64,000 bases of DNA from Selaginella moellendorffii. Its lineage: Eukaryota; Streptophyta; Lycopodiopsida; Selaginellales; Selaginellaceae. The stretch lies in NCBI RefSeq assembly GCF_000143415.4, contig NW_003314282.1, positions 667,381 through 731,380 on the forward strand, read 5' to 3'. The position numbers and the translations under genes were made by a program. Positions 1-12,100 of this stretch are shown here, one piece after another. How positions within the stretch are numbered: the stretch's first letter is position 1; every line of letters begins with the position of its first letter. The notes beneath the pieces are model-generated. The model saw only the letters and a list, made by a program, of their open reading frames with translations, was not told the origin of the DNA and ran no database searches.

Positions 1-2279
1 AAATATTCCACGTGACAATTGTGTCTTATGGATGGCCATATATATATATGGATATGTATATGCTTGCTGACAACTATGGTAGAAATAGAACCTAAGACTA
101 TGGCATAAATATCATCCATCTATGGAATTTTGAAGAGCTAACTACAACCTCATATGCAACTAACAAACTCTTAAATCAATCTCAAAACCATAACTTTAAA
201 CTGAAGCAAGGGAATTTAAGAGTTATTGCAATCCATAAAATACTATAATAACAAATAATACATCCCATTTCTAATTTTCTTGCTAGCTAAAAACTCCATG
301 AACTTATGAGTCTCAAAGGTTGACAAAAGGGAAGATATAGAGACAAGTTTTACTGATGGTCATAAGTTCGAGTTAATAATAGTCTTAAATTATTACTTAT
401 TTTGCATTGGCTGAAATAGTTTTATAATAAGATATCCCTTGTTATCTAGCCTTTTTGTTTGGACAAAGCTTTATATACAAGGAGGTCTATTATTATCCAA
501 GATTTCTTTTGTATTATTTTTCCATTTCCATCTTGACAACTATTAAAAAATTTCCATCTAATGCTTTTTTATCCACTGGGCACTTTCCTTTTATATTTGA
601 ACCTCTATGAATCATCTTTTGAGTCATTCCCTTTAGTTGTTTACAACTCCAATGCAATGAGGCTAAATAAATATAATAAAGGACAAGTATAACAAGTCCA
701 AATAAAATTAATGCTTTAAAACTTATTTTCCTTTAAGAAGGGGATAATGAAGATGCAGAAGATAAACAAAGTGAGTGCAACCTATCATATGTAGTGTTGG
801 ATAAAAACAAAAATCATAAGTCTGAGTTAATATAATTGTCATTGAAAGTCTTTACCTTATTATTTCTAGTGAGGAGTTCATTCTCTTGAGAGTATTAAAT
901 TTTTCTTTAATTTTCCCATGTCAAATATTGTTAGGGAAAATGCACTCAACTTGAAATTTTAGCAAAAGTTACTCAACCCTTGAAACAAAAGCATACTCAA
1001 CACCAAAAACAATCTACTAATAAAACAAAAGTAAGATTTTTGGTTTCACGAATATGCTCCATATCTCTATATTACTTAACTCAACACCAAATTGAGAATA
1101 AGAATCATAAGTCATAAATTATTGATATATTATGAAAAACAAATGTTGTAAATAGGGAAATATATTAGAAATTTGAAAAGATGGCATAGGCCAAGAAAAT
1201 AACAAAAAGGTTGGGAAAGAGAAAAAGGCAAAGAGGAAGAATCATGTGGCATATTTAAAGATTGACACTTATCTTGTGAAATCTTCAGTTTGTCCTCATA
1301 TCCATCTTTAAAGCAATTAAATTCCTTATCAATGGTAGGAATCCTACATTTCTATGTCTTTTGAAATTCTAATATGTGCTTCTTTATGTATTCACTGAGG
1401 CTTGACATGAAATTAAAATATAAATGATTTACTTGAGCTTATACACATCATCTTATTATAAGCTTGATCATTAAATATCCTCCAAGAACTAAACTGCATT
1501 ATCCATAACTCTGTAATTGATATCATGATCACAATCCATGTCAATGGGAAATAATAGGACATCAAGAATAGAAAACACTGTGTAATCATATCCTATAGAT
1601 GTTAATATTGGCAATATATCATAGACAAACACAACATTAATATGATCACACTTTACAGGACTTAAAGCTTGACCTAATATTGGAACAATCCTAAAGCATT
1701 CAACATCCTAATACTAAAACCAGCATACAAAATAGAGCTAAATAGAGTTTGGCACTATTTCATCATACCAGTGGCTTAATATGAGGATATAAAAACTCCA
1801 CTAGATAACATGGTATGGAGTTTGGATTTAGACTATACCATATATGAATTTTGAGCCAAAATTCAATTTTGTTGTACTATAAAACAAAGATTCAATACGC
1901 ATTTAAATCCCTTACAAGCACTAGCTCTCTGTATTCAACTTTTGCATACAAAATAGTGTCAAACAGTGTTTGACACAATTTCAACATATTAATGGCTTAA
2001 TGCAAGGAGATGGATACCTTATAGACTAGAGGAGCATGGAACTTAGGCTTATACCCAAAGCAAACAATAAAAAGCAATACATCCCAACAAAAGTTAAATT
2101 AATGTCTCAAATGGTCAATTATACTTCTAACCTACTATATATTTAAAACCCCTTTAGCCCCCTTTCCCCCCTCTATATGAATGTATGCTGTAGGCTTTCA
2201 CCCCAGTCCAAGGAGTTAAGGATGTACTTAAAGGATGAATTAACATTCTTATAATACAAAAGGATGCTCATCAACACCA
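1..2279. other. AT-rich intergenic, no gene seen
   Basis: No convincing exon or RNA gene is visible; open frames are short and without recognisable motifs. About 560-900 resembles the LTR-like sequence at 42993-43440: both carry a run around 'ccctttagttgttta' and later 'attaatgctttaaa' followed by a purine-rich stretch. This is therefore most likely a decayed copy of that LTR family. The rest is unassigned. Confidence 0.5.
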
Positions 2280-2284
2280 CCACT

Positions 2285-2575
2285 AGGTTAAGGCCCCAAA
2301 GCATATCTATCTACTAAGTCCCACTAACTTTTGAGACTTCTTCACCACATGACTATACTTTTGGTTATTCAATAAGAGAACCATTGCATTTTAGGATTTT
2401 GGGATAACATTTTAAAACATCATAGCCTAACGTGAGCCTTTTAAATACTCTCCCCACCTTTTGCCACCAAAGTGTTCTAACTATATGGCTAAAGTAAAGT
2501 TTTAATGAGCCAAGTAAAATAGCTAAGTAAGCAGTGCCACTTACACTTAGATTGAAAGCATTGACCATTTAATCT
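2285..2575 (-). repeat. Inverted-repeat arm A
   Basis: Reverse complement of about 3756-4050, with shared blocks such as 'aagtgtaagtggca' and 'aaatgttatcc'. Identity is moderate, as expected for an old repeat. The two arms enclose about 1.2 kb. Either a foldback element or two copies of one repeat in opposite orientation would explain it. Confidence 0.6.
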
Positions 2576-2749
2576 CCCAAAAAAGGTAGAATAGCCTTTT
2601 GAACATTTTACCAAATTATTTCACTTGTCCATTCATGTTTGCCTTAGTCTTGGACTCTCTAACATTTATATCATCACTCATCATATAACATAGCTATCCT
2701 TAGTCACATTGGCCTTCCTTAGCCACACAAGTTTTACCCATGTAAGGAC

Positions 2750-3730
2750 TTTAGGGTTTGAGAAACAATCATTTAGGCTTTCACCTCAAACCTGAGCTTG
2801 GTTTTAAACTTGGTTTCTTGGTATTAGTTTTGGTCTCAACCTTAATCTTAGTTTCAATCTTGAACTCCATCTCAAGTTTAACCTTGACACATAACACTTG
2901 CCATATGTTACTCATTTTTTTATCTTTTATTTGAGACTCACTTACCAATGATTTGTGCTTGTTCCTTAAGCACTTCTTTAGAAGTTCCACTTATGTTTTT
3001 AACTTTTTAAGTTGATGCAAATGTGTTACACTTGTTAAACTTTTACCTTGGCCACTATCACATTCAACTCCACTTTGGGATTTAGGGATTTTTGTATTAT
3101 ATAGAATTATGCTGCTACAAAGGAGGAGTAAATTACTCTACCATGAAACTGAATGAAAAGAAGAAAACAAAAATGACAAAATGGAAAACCTACAAAAAAA
3201 AAGAGATTTAGGCAATGGAAAAGTTAGATCTAAATCAAAAAATGCAAATCTAAGCACTCCTCAAAGATCAATGAGAGAACAAAATATAATCCAAAATTAT
3301 TAAATTATTTAGTCTAATCTGAGTCCTACTATGCTAATAATAACATTTAGCATTGTAGTTGTATATCTAAACTTCACAGAAGATAGTGATTAATTTATTA
3401 ATTAAATATTTGTAAAACTTTTACTAGTTTTAAATTTAAATTTTATTTATGAATTATAATTATACTAATTATTTCATTTAAATCTAATTAAGATACTAAA
3501 ATAAAATAATTATTTATTGTAATTTTACATATAATTTTTAAAACTAAATATAATTATGAAATATTATATAATAAAGTTTAGGTAGTTATTATTTTTTAAT
3601 TAAGAAAAATCACTTTATACATAGCCTAGAATTTCTTTACATACATTTAAACACCTTTCTTTACCTATCTAATATAGTAAATTTCTAAAAACTTCTTATT
3701 GAATCTGAAATGATATTTAATAAATTTAGT
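2750..3730 (-). repeat. Dispersed repeat, copy 1
   Basis: Matches 61086-62035 in reverse complement over nearly its full length. One end carries a degenerate 'gagaccaagtc'-like short tandem array (about 2780-2880) and the sequence 'ctaaagtcctta/ctcaaaccctaa'; the AT-rich part contains a shared track around 3360-3560. The element is noncoding and was probably mobilised or duplicated, with its class unknown. Confidence 0.65.
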
Positions 3731-3755
3731 GAAGTGTTAAAGAGCCACTTTAACT

Positions 3756-4060
3756 CCCCCAAAAATCAAATGATCAATGCTCCCAATTTAAGTGTAAGTG
3801 GCATTATTTACTTAGATACTTAGTGTGGTTCATCAAAACCCCACTCTAGCCACATAGTTACAGCACTTAAGGGCAAAAAGTGAGGAAAGTACCCATGAAA
3901 TTTGTGTAAAGCCATAGTGTTTTGAAATGTTATCCTAAAGTCCTAAATGGTGGAAAGGAAGAAGAGTAATCCTCTTGTATAGTGACTAAAGACATGGTTA
4001 CATGACGAAGAAGTCTTAAAGGTCAGTGGGATATAATGGTTGGGCTTTTGAACCTTTACC
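3756..4060 (+). repeat. Inverted-repeat arm B
   Basis: Partner of 2285-2575 in opposite orientation, on the far side of dispersed repeat copy 1. Old and diverged. Confidence 0.6.
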
Positions 4061-5500
4061 CAATGGCAATGTTAGTGAACACAACCATAGATGGAGAAGG
4101 ATTAGTGTTTTTTATATCTTTAGGCATCATAAGGATGCTAAGGGGTGATTTTAGAATGATTACTCATGGATGAAGGACCCATTCTTTGAAAAACAAAACT
4201 ATAGCATAGCTTTAGATTATATTTATTTACCCTTGTCTCATTGGTGAGCACTTGGATCAAGTGCAAAGGTTAAATGGTGCCATTTATGGGGTTAGCATAC
4301 CCCTAAGTCCAGAATAAAACTCATAAAGGTTGTGAGTGAGACTTATTCAAGTGGTCAAAAGTGTAATTAAGTGAATAGAAAATTTAATTGCTTACATGAT
4401 AACAATCTTTTATAAAAGTGATTTTGTGATGTATTTATGTTTTTTCTTTTTGTGGAAGTCAAAATTTGTGTGTAGCTCCTACTTGAATGATTGTAGTGAT
4501 GGTGATAGTAGTAGAGTTGGTGACTATGATATGGGGAAAGGGTTTTGTAAAACTTGGAGAAGGGCTACTCTATTGTGGAGTTTGTGTGATTGGCCATACC
4601 TTAGTAGCTTGTATTGACAATAAATTTGGCCTATCAAGATTTCCATTAAAAGGCTCCCAATCAAACATTCTTTAATCCTTAGTGCAATTTGAATCCCAGA
4701 CAATGTGCTTCAAGGTAAGGAATCTTGTATATGCAATTAATTCTATTTGCTAATAGATTTTTTCTTATAATAAGAATAATGATTGTTGAGACTATATTCA
4801 TGATGAACTTACGGGTTTATTTATTTGTTTTGTGCAAATATCTCTATTAGCTGTTTAAAAATATAGCTAATTCTTAAATAGAGGTATTACAACCCACCTT
4901 TATGTATTTTTTGGTAAGAGTAGTTGTTCTTTGTTTTCCTTGGCTAAGTCTAATTTTTTATTTGTTTAGAATATAATATTCTTAACTCTTTCACTAGCAA
5001 CACTCTCTAGTTTTCCTCTAAAGATAGACAAAAGCCAAGTAAGATTTCTTAGATTTCTCAAAATAAAGAGACTAACTTGTAAATTATAATTTTGCACTAG
5101 TATTGCATTAATGCTTCCACAAAAAAATTCAATTTTTATGTGTGATTGCATGATTTAGTAATTTGTTGTAGCCTATGAGGTTTGAGGACAACAAGAACAT
5201 CATAATGATGCTTCCACAATGATCTGAAAGTGATGTTCTCGTCAAGTCTTCCTTTGCTAGTGATCAAGAGTTAAGATTTTCCTAGAAACTAGGGTCTAAC
5301 TCTAGTTCAAATTGGGGGGATTTACAAGAGATTTGTCCGGGAAAGTGTGTGCTACAACTTGTGTAGACAATTGGAACCATTAGTTCACTGGATGAGAGAG
5401 GAGCAAGGCAAGATTGGTCAAGTGAGGAAGTGGAGAGTGTTTTGAAAGGAGGTTGATAATCCGATCTACATTCAAATGGGTTGTAGCAATCACAAAGACA
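4061..5500. other. AT-rich intergenic, no gene seen
   Basis: Short overlapping open frames around 4396-4675 and 4966-5518 show no motif, codon bias or splice structure that would support a gene. Confidence 0.5.
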
Positions 5501-5519
5501 TTTTTTGGATTGTGACAAT

Positions 5520-5850
5520 AGTTGATTCTGATCTTTTTGATCTTTGCACTGCCTTTTAGAGAAATACAGACACGTTCTACTGGAACTAGTGTGTTTTGCG
5601 GAAACAAAATAATCTTGAAAGCTATAAGAATTTCCTTAAAGCAAAATTTTATACTTGACCACATGGTAAAATCTTTTCCTTTTAATTTACATTCTCCCAG
5701 TCTGTGGGCTTTAGAGTTATATTTCTAGTATGATAAAGTTTTTGGTTGTGCAGGATTGCATCAAGATCTCTTGAGGTGGACCAGACGCTCACACTCTCTC
5801 TCTCTCTCTCTCTCTCTCTTAAATGGGGAAATAAATTTTAAAAAAATATA
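5520..5850. repeat. Rearranged repeat shared with 62245-62560
   Basis: 5660-5850 (from 'catggtaaaatc' through a CT microsatellite to 'aaatggggaaataaa') matches 62248-62440 in the same orientation. 5520-5660 matches 62445-62560 in the opposite orientation. The two halves have therefore been inverted relative to each other between copies. The CT run at about 5793-5819 is a dinucleotide microsatellite. Confidence 0.65.
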
Positions 5851-5954
5851 TTCAAATAACTAAATAAAAACTATAAACTGGAAATGATGTACTCTTTTAA
5901 AGTTTTAAATTTTAGCCAAACAACTTAGTGATGAGCCTGTGCTACCAACTTCAC

Positions 5955-6102
5955 AAAGAACAGCCAACTCGATCTCATGAACTTTAGCAAGCCTATATGT
6001 TTGAGTGTCTCCCTTGGAAAAAGTTCTTAAAGAACAGCCAACTCGATCTCATAAACTTTAGCAAGCCTATATGCTTGAGTGTCTCCCTTGGAAAAAGTTC
6101 CT
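5955..6102 (+). repeat. Tandem duplication, 2 x 74 bp
   Basis: The unit at 5955-6028 is repeated at 6029-6102 with only a few substitutions. It lies in a short minus-strand open frame (to about 6229) of unknown identity. The next stretch, up to 6704, shows no recognisable gene and ends at the Element 1 target site. Confidence 0.8.
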
Positions 6103-6699
6103 CCACTTGCTCATCATTCTTCAAAATAACTGCCTTTCCATGGAATGCTTTGTTTGTGGCCAACAGTTCTTGGTCCTCAATCATTGCAACCGCATCCATG
6201 GCTTGAGAGCAAGATGGTCTTGAGAACAAGACAATGTTATGTTCTCATGAAAATCTTTATAAACAATTTTAAAGGCTAGCCAATTCCTATATAAGTTTAT
6301 GTCATTTGCCTATGAACTAAATATTTGTTTTGTTTATACTAGTTATTGTGGGGTTTGACCTGCAATACTTTTGTGAGTGTGAGTTGATAATGTTCTCAAA
6401 ACCATAGGTCAAGTGCTGCAAACAACACCACAAAAGAGCCCTCTTCACCACATACTTGCTCTAGTACTATACAAAATGTGCTTTGAACTCTTCTTTTGCT
6501 TGTTTCTTGCTGTAAAGTTGTGTTTCACAAGGTTTGCTATTTTGTGTTTGTTTTGTTTTGTTTTGTTTTTTCTTTTTATATTTGCTTTTTTCCTTTCAGC
6601 TATTTTAAGTTTGGATTTTTGTGATGAATTATTAGGCTGGCTTTGTGAGTGTGGTGGTCCTTAATCATGAAAACCTGGAGACATTCCAGTCATAGCTAT

Positions 6700-6704
6700 G
6701 ATAT
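6700..6704 (+). repeat. Element 1 target-site duplication, left
   Basis: GATAT, identical to 14250-14254 on the other side of the element. Five bases is the usual length for Ty3/Gypsy integrases. Confidence 0.9.
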
Positions 6705-7864
6705 TGTAAGCCACAAATTTTTCCTTTCCAATTTGCCAACTTACCTCATCTATCCGTCCAACGCTGCCTTGGCTTTTGCTAAGTTCCCTCGCCAAGGTTC
6801 TCGCCTATGGTACCAGCTCCTACTTGGTTTCAGCTACTCACTGCACGAGCAACGGAGTGTTAGCCATCCTTCCACGGATTCCCAAATCATTCCCAATCCC
6901 CCTCCCTGGGTTAGACTGGACTTAAGGTTCGGCTACACTCCCCGCAAGCACAAGCAGCCAAGCACACCAAGCTTCCAGGTTCCTAACATCCCTTGGTACC
7001 ACAAGACTTGATCATGGGACCCTCTAAATCCCAAGTCTTGAGTGCAACACTTGCTTCGGGATGCCGGGGCGAAACACCGTGGCCTAGCGGCCCGGTATGG
7101 GTACCTCTCGCCCCCCACTTCCATCCCGAAGGAAGGCCCAAGCCCCTAGGGAGGGCGAGGACCAATGAGCCGCATGGTACTCAAGTGGGGCACCACTCCA
7201 CATGAGCCGGGAGCACCGCAATCGGTTTCCCTTTCGGGAGTGGGAGCTGCTCTTGAGCACTTCCTTGGATGGCCCCTCCGGCACCAGCCAAGTCCATGCT
7301 CACTCCCACCCAAGGCCCCTCGGTCCCAGTCTCAACCTCAAGTCGGTTTGGAAGCCCAACTGGAGAGTCCCTTCAAAACTGGTTCCTGGACCTCACTATC
7401 CCTACTATACTTTTGGAACCCCCTGCAGCCCCCCCCCCCCCCACCAACGTTTGCGAGAAAAAGGCTTTGTGTTTTCACCCCTTGACCCGTATTAGTATTT
7501 GGACTTAGTCTCTGGCTCGATCTCGGACCCGATTTCGGATCCGACTTCGGAGTCGGTTTCGGACTCGATCTCGGACTCGATCTCGGACCCGATCTCGGAC
7601 CCGACTTCGGACTCGACCTCGGACTCGGTCTCGGACCCGATTTCGGATCTCGGACTCCGTCTCGAACTCGGTCTCGAACTCGGACTCGAACTCGGTCCCC
7701 GAGTCGGTCTCGGACTCGATTCCGGACTCGATCTTGAACTCGGTCCTAGAGTCAGTCTTGGACTCGATCTTCGACTTGGTCTCATCCGATGAACTCTTTG
7801 TCATTTTGGTCATGCTTTCGGGGTTCCTTTAGCCTACGACACCTCGGCGAGTTGGTTCCTTACA
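6705..7864 (-). repeat. Element 1 3' LTR
   Basis: About 1160 bp, starting TGTAAGCC and ending TTCCTTACA on the plus strand. Nearly identical to 13093-14249. It holds a poly-C run near 7430 and a 290-bp degenerate short-period array at 7500-7790. Confidence 0.93.
7500..7790 (+). repeat. Degenerate (CTCGGA/T)n array in the 3' LTR
   Basis: Runs of 6/12-base units such as 'gactcggtctcg' and 'gacccgatttcg'. Because the period is a multiple of three, both strands stay open and give low-complexity Ser/Asp/Glu- or Arg/Ser-rich open frames; these are not taken as genes. The same array is at 13882-14170, and diverged forms occur at 15390-15640, 2780-2880 and 61910-62010. Confidence 0.85.
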
Positions 7865-8642
7865 ACTCCACCACCCATAGAAGAAGTTCGATGCCCACAT
7901 CGAACGTCTCGTTTTATCCTACGACTTGTTGACCATGTCTCCGGGGGCATCCCCCCACTTAGCGGTGTGCCTAAGTTAGCCTCCCCGGCCAAGAGCCCAT
8001 GACAACGGAATATAGGTGTCCCTATACTCCTCACCTCACCACGCCCTAGTATAGGGTCGGGACTTGAACCCAGCCTTGCTTTACTAGGGGTTGGGAACCC
8101 AACCTCCGTAGAATACGTCTACGGATTCGACATCCCCGCAGGGAGTCGGGCGTAGCTCCCTACGCCTGGTCGACCTAGCTAACCCATGCTAATTAGCTTA
8201 CCTTCGGCGCGCCTTCGGGTCCCAACATATGCCATTGCTCAACTTCTCAAATTGATACTTTTAATTGAACTTTGCATAAGTACATAGAGTTCTGCCATGT
8301 AGAAATTCCTCCACTAGATCTTGCGCGTTCGCTAGGTTCTCCTCCGGTTCCCAGGTTGCTTCGCAGTGTGGAAATCCTTTCCACTTCACATGGAACTCTC
8401 TCACCTCGCGTCCTTGTCGCTTGCTCTTGCGCGCATTGAGGATGGCTTTGACTTCGTATTCCTCCTCCCCTTGGATAACCTCAGGTAAAGGTCTTACTTG
8501 GTCCTTGCGAAGCGGATCCTCAAAATACGGCTTGAGTAAGTTCACGTGGAACACGGGATGCATCTTCCCCATCTCTCAAGGAAGTCGGAGACGGTAAGCC
8601 ACTTTACCGATTCGAGCCTCAATCTCGTAAGGCCCCGCGAAC

Positions 8643-8694
8643 CTGTTTAAGGAACTCAAGATCAATTCATTTACAGGAATACATGCATTTTTAC
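8643..8694 (-). other. Intron-like insertion 2 in Element 1 integrase C-terminus
   Basis: A 52-nt segment that begins GTAAAA and ends AACAG on the coding strand. Its length is not a multiple of three and it contains stops, yet the reading frame continues exactly across it into the expected 'GPYEI' motif. Length and ends match the host introns in this window. Confidence 0.65.
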
Positions 8695-9112
8695 CTTTGG
8701 GTCAACTTCCAGCTGATCCCACTTGGTAGCCTGAGGTTCTTGGTGTTCAGCCACACCTTCTCCCCAGCTTGGAACTCCACATCTCGACGCTTTTGGTTCG
8801 TGTACTTAGTTTGCCTTTGTTGAGCCTGTTCCAAGGAATCCCTCACTAGATTCCAAATGTTGAGTCTTTCCGCCGTGAATGCCTCCACTGCGGGTAACTC
8901 TCCATGATACTCGGCCACGCCGAGTTCCACAGGACCTTCAATAGCTCGCCCATTGATGACTTCCCATGGACTCACCCCGATGCTCGAATGTGGTGAGTTG
9001 TTATAACACATTTCCGCAAGTTCCAAATGACTTACCCAGTCGGTCTGGTCTCCCGAGACATAGCATCGCAAATAATCCTCCAGCTGCCTATTCACCCTTT
9101 CCGTTTGTCCGT

Positions 9113-9159
9113 CTGTCAAGAAGTGTTAGTGCCATCAATCTTGACTCAATACCCATTAC
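9113..9159 (-). other. Intron-like insertion 1 in Element 1 integrase core
   Basis: A 47-nt segment with GTAATG at the 5' end, a CTAAC branch-point-like motif and TTGACAG at the 3' end. It splits the highly conserved HPQT / DGQTER stretch, and the frame is continuous once it is skipped. GACAG stands on both sides of the insertion point, so it could also be a small insertion with a 5-base duplication. Confidence 0.7.
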
Positions 9160-12100
9160 CTGTCTGTGGGTGATAGGCCGTGCTGAATTTCAACTTGGTG
9201 CGATACTGTTCTAGGAGTGTCCTCCAGAACCTACTGGTGAAGATCTTATCTCGATCTGAGATAATCTCTTCCGGCCTTCCCCGCACTCGAACCACTTGTT
9301 CAAAGAACAGCTTCGCCACACCTTCCGCATCCACATCCGTTGTGGTGGGTATGAAATGTGCCATCTTTGAAAATCGGTCCACCACCACGAATATCGCATC
9401 GAACCCCTCGCTTGGGGGTAGTCCCGTGATGAAGTCCATCGTGAGACATTTCCATGGACGATCTGGAATGGGGATGCTTTGCAACAAGCCCCCACTAGCC
9501 TTCGTCACGGCTTTGACCTGCTGACATGTTGGACATGTCTTTACATAGTCTTGGACGTCCTTAGCCATATCTGGCCAGTGATACTTCCTTTTGAGTAAGC
9601 CCATCGTCTTGGGCACTCCGCCGTGTCCCGCGAGAGGTCCGTCATGACACTCTTCCAAGGCTACTTTCCTTAGTTCCCCTTCTGGAACATACACCCTCGT
9701 TTGCTTGTAATATATGAGTCCGTTGCGTTCCGCATAGCCCGTTTTCTCTTCCGTTGGCAGCTCACCTCTCTGGTGAGCTTCCTGCGCCTCCAGGTTCCTC
9801 AGCAACACTTCTTGTGCTAGACCATCACTCTCGTATGCGGTCCGCACATCGTCCCAAAAGGTTGCTGTCGCGCTAGATATCGCCAACTTCAAGCTCGCTT
9901 TTCGACTTAGCGCATCTGCCACGATGTTGCTCTTCCCAGGCTTGTACAGGATCTCGCAATCAAACTCGGCCAAAGCATTGGCCCACCGACCTTGTTTTCC
10001 CCTTAGGTCGGGCTGTGACAAGAAGTGTTTCGTTGCCACATTGTCCGTGTAAACCTTGAAGTGTCTCCCAAGGTAGTGTCGCCACTCCTTGAGCGCCTTG
10101 ACCACCGCAAACAATTCCTTCTCGTGGGCAGGCCACTTCCGTTGAGCCTTGTCCAACTTCTTCGAGAAGAACGCTACTGGATGGTTGTCTTGCTTCAAAA
10201 CTGCGCCCAACGCAAAGTCCGAAGCATCCGTGTCTACCTCAAAGTCCTTACCAAAGTCTGGTAATGCCAACACCGGAGCCTTCCTCAACTTCCCTTTGAG
10301 GTGGACGAATGCTGCCTCGCATTCCGCTGTCCATACCATCTTCCCTTTTCCTGTTTGGTCCGTTAAGGGCAGGGCTACTCTCGAATAGTGTCTGATAAAC
10401 TTTCGATAGTAGTTGCATAGCCCCAGGAACGCCCTCAACTCATGTACATTCGATGGTCGTTCCCATTCCTGGATCGCTTGGACCTTCTCCGGGTCCACCT
10501 TGAGCCCGTCCTGGCCCACCACATGCCCGAGAAACTTTACCTCTTGTTGAGCAAAGTCACATTTGCTCTCTTTAGCATACAGTTTGTGTTCCCTTAGTTT
10601 CTCAAACACCTTCGCCAAGTGTTCGGCATGCTCCTCTAGCGTCTCGCTATAGATCAGGATGTTGTCAATATAGACGACTACGAAGCGATCCAGATAGGGT
10701 ATAAAGATGTGGTTCATCAACGCCGAAAACGTTGCCGGCGCATTGCACAGCCCAAAGGGCATCACCAAAAACTCAAAGCTCCCATACCTCGTTCGACAGG
10801 TTGTCTTCTCGACATCTTCCTCAGCTACCCTGATCTGGTAGTATCCTGACCTTAGGTCAATCCTCGAGAAGTATTTTGCCTTTCCCAACCTATCGAACAG
10901 GTCCTCGATCCTTGGCAAAGGGTACTTGTTCTTCTTGGTATACTTGTTGAGCAACCGGTAGTCTATGCACATGCGCATAGATCCATCTTTCTTTTTCACA
11001 AATAGCACCGGCGCCCCATACGGCGACTTGCTCAACCTAACATACCCTTTGTCCACCAACTCCTCTAGTTGGCTCTTGAGCTCCTTGAGTTCTTTTTCGT
11101 TCAATCGATAGGGTGGACGAACCACCGCCTCAGCACCCTCGACCAGCTCAATCTTATGTTCTATCGGTCGTGCGGGGGGCAACCCCGCCGGTAGCTCCTC
11201 CGGCATCGTATCCTGGAATTGGTCCAGCACCTGCTGGATCACTAAAGGTACTTCTTCCGTTCTTGTCTTTTTGTCACTCTTCACCGAGAGTAAGCACAAA
11301 AAGGCTGCCTTAGTCCCTTTAGTGAGTTGTCCTCTCGTGGACACCAGGTTTAAGCATGACTCTTTGGCTTTGCTTTGCCCTACCTTTAGATCCTGGGCCT
11401 CCACCCTAGATCTTCTTCCTTGGGCATTCGCCAATACCACAAGGTTCCTACCTTGTCCATGCAGGGCTACCACGAACCGATTAAACCAATCCATTCCGAA
11501 GATCACGTCAAATCCCGCCATGTCCAACATGGTGAAATCCATGTCCACTTTCCATGTCCCCACTTCGACTCTCGCTTGTCGAAGTACCTCATCGGTGCTT
11601 TGGCTACCTTGAACAAACTCTATAGTCCTTGGTTCGCCTAGCCGCTGCACCGTTAGTCCGGCTTGCCGGACTATGTCTGCAGCCACAAAATTATCCAAAG
11701 CACCCGTGTCAATAAGGATCTTAACAAAGCTACCTCCGAACTTCCCTCGGAGGGCTAGTAGATGTCGCGAACGACTTTCTACCAAAGTTGCTCGTGTAAT
11801 GAGTAACTTTGAGTTAGGGACTGGATCACATACCTCAGTTTGGACTTCACCCGACTTGATGGCCATATTGGCTCTGGCCTTCTTCGGGTAGGGACATTCC
11901 CTCGAGAAGTGTCCCGCTTCGCCGCAGTTGTAGCATACGTTGTTTCCCACGCTGCTATACGACTTGACCTTCTTATCCGTGGGTTTGTCTTTTTTCGCTT
12001 GACTCCCCCACGTACTCGCTCGCTGGCCACCGGATTTGCCTTTCCGGAACCCCGAGGACTCATTCTTAGAGAAACTCTTTTTGAATTTCCCCTTGCTATA

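Noticed and set aside
7492-7813. Low-complexity Ser/Asp/Glu- or Arg/Ser-rich open frames on both strands (also 13875-14196)
   Set aside because: They come from a short-period array inside LTRs whose period is a multiple of three; not genes.
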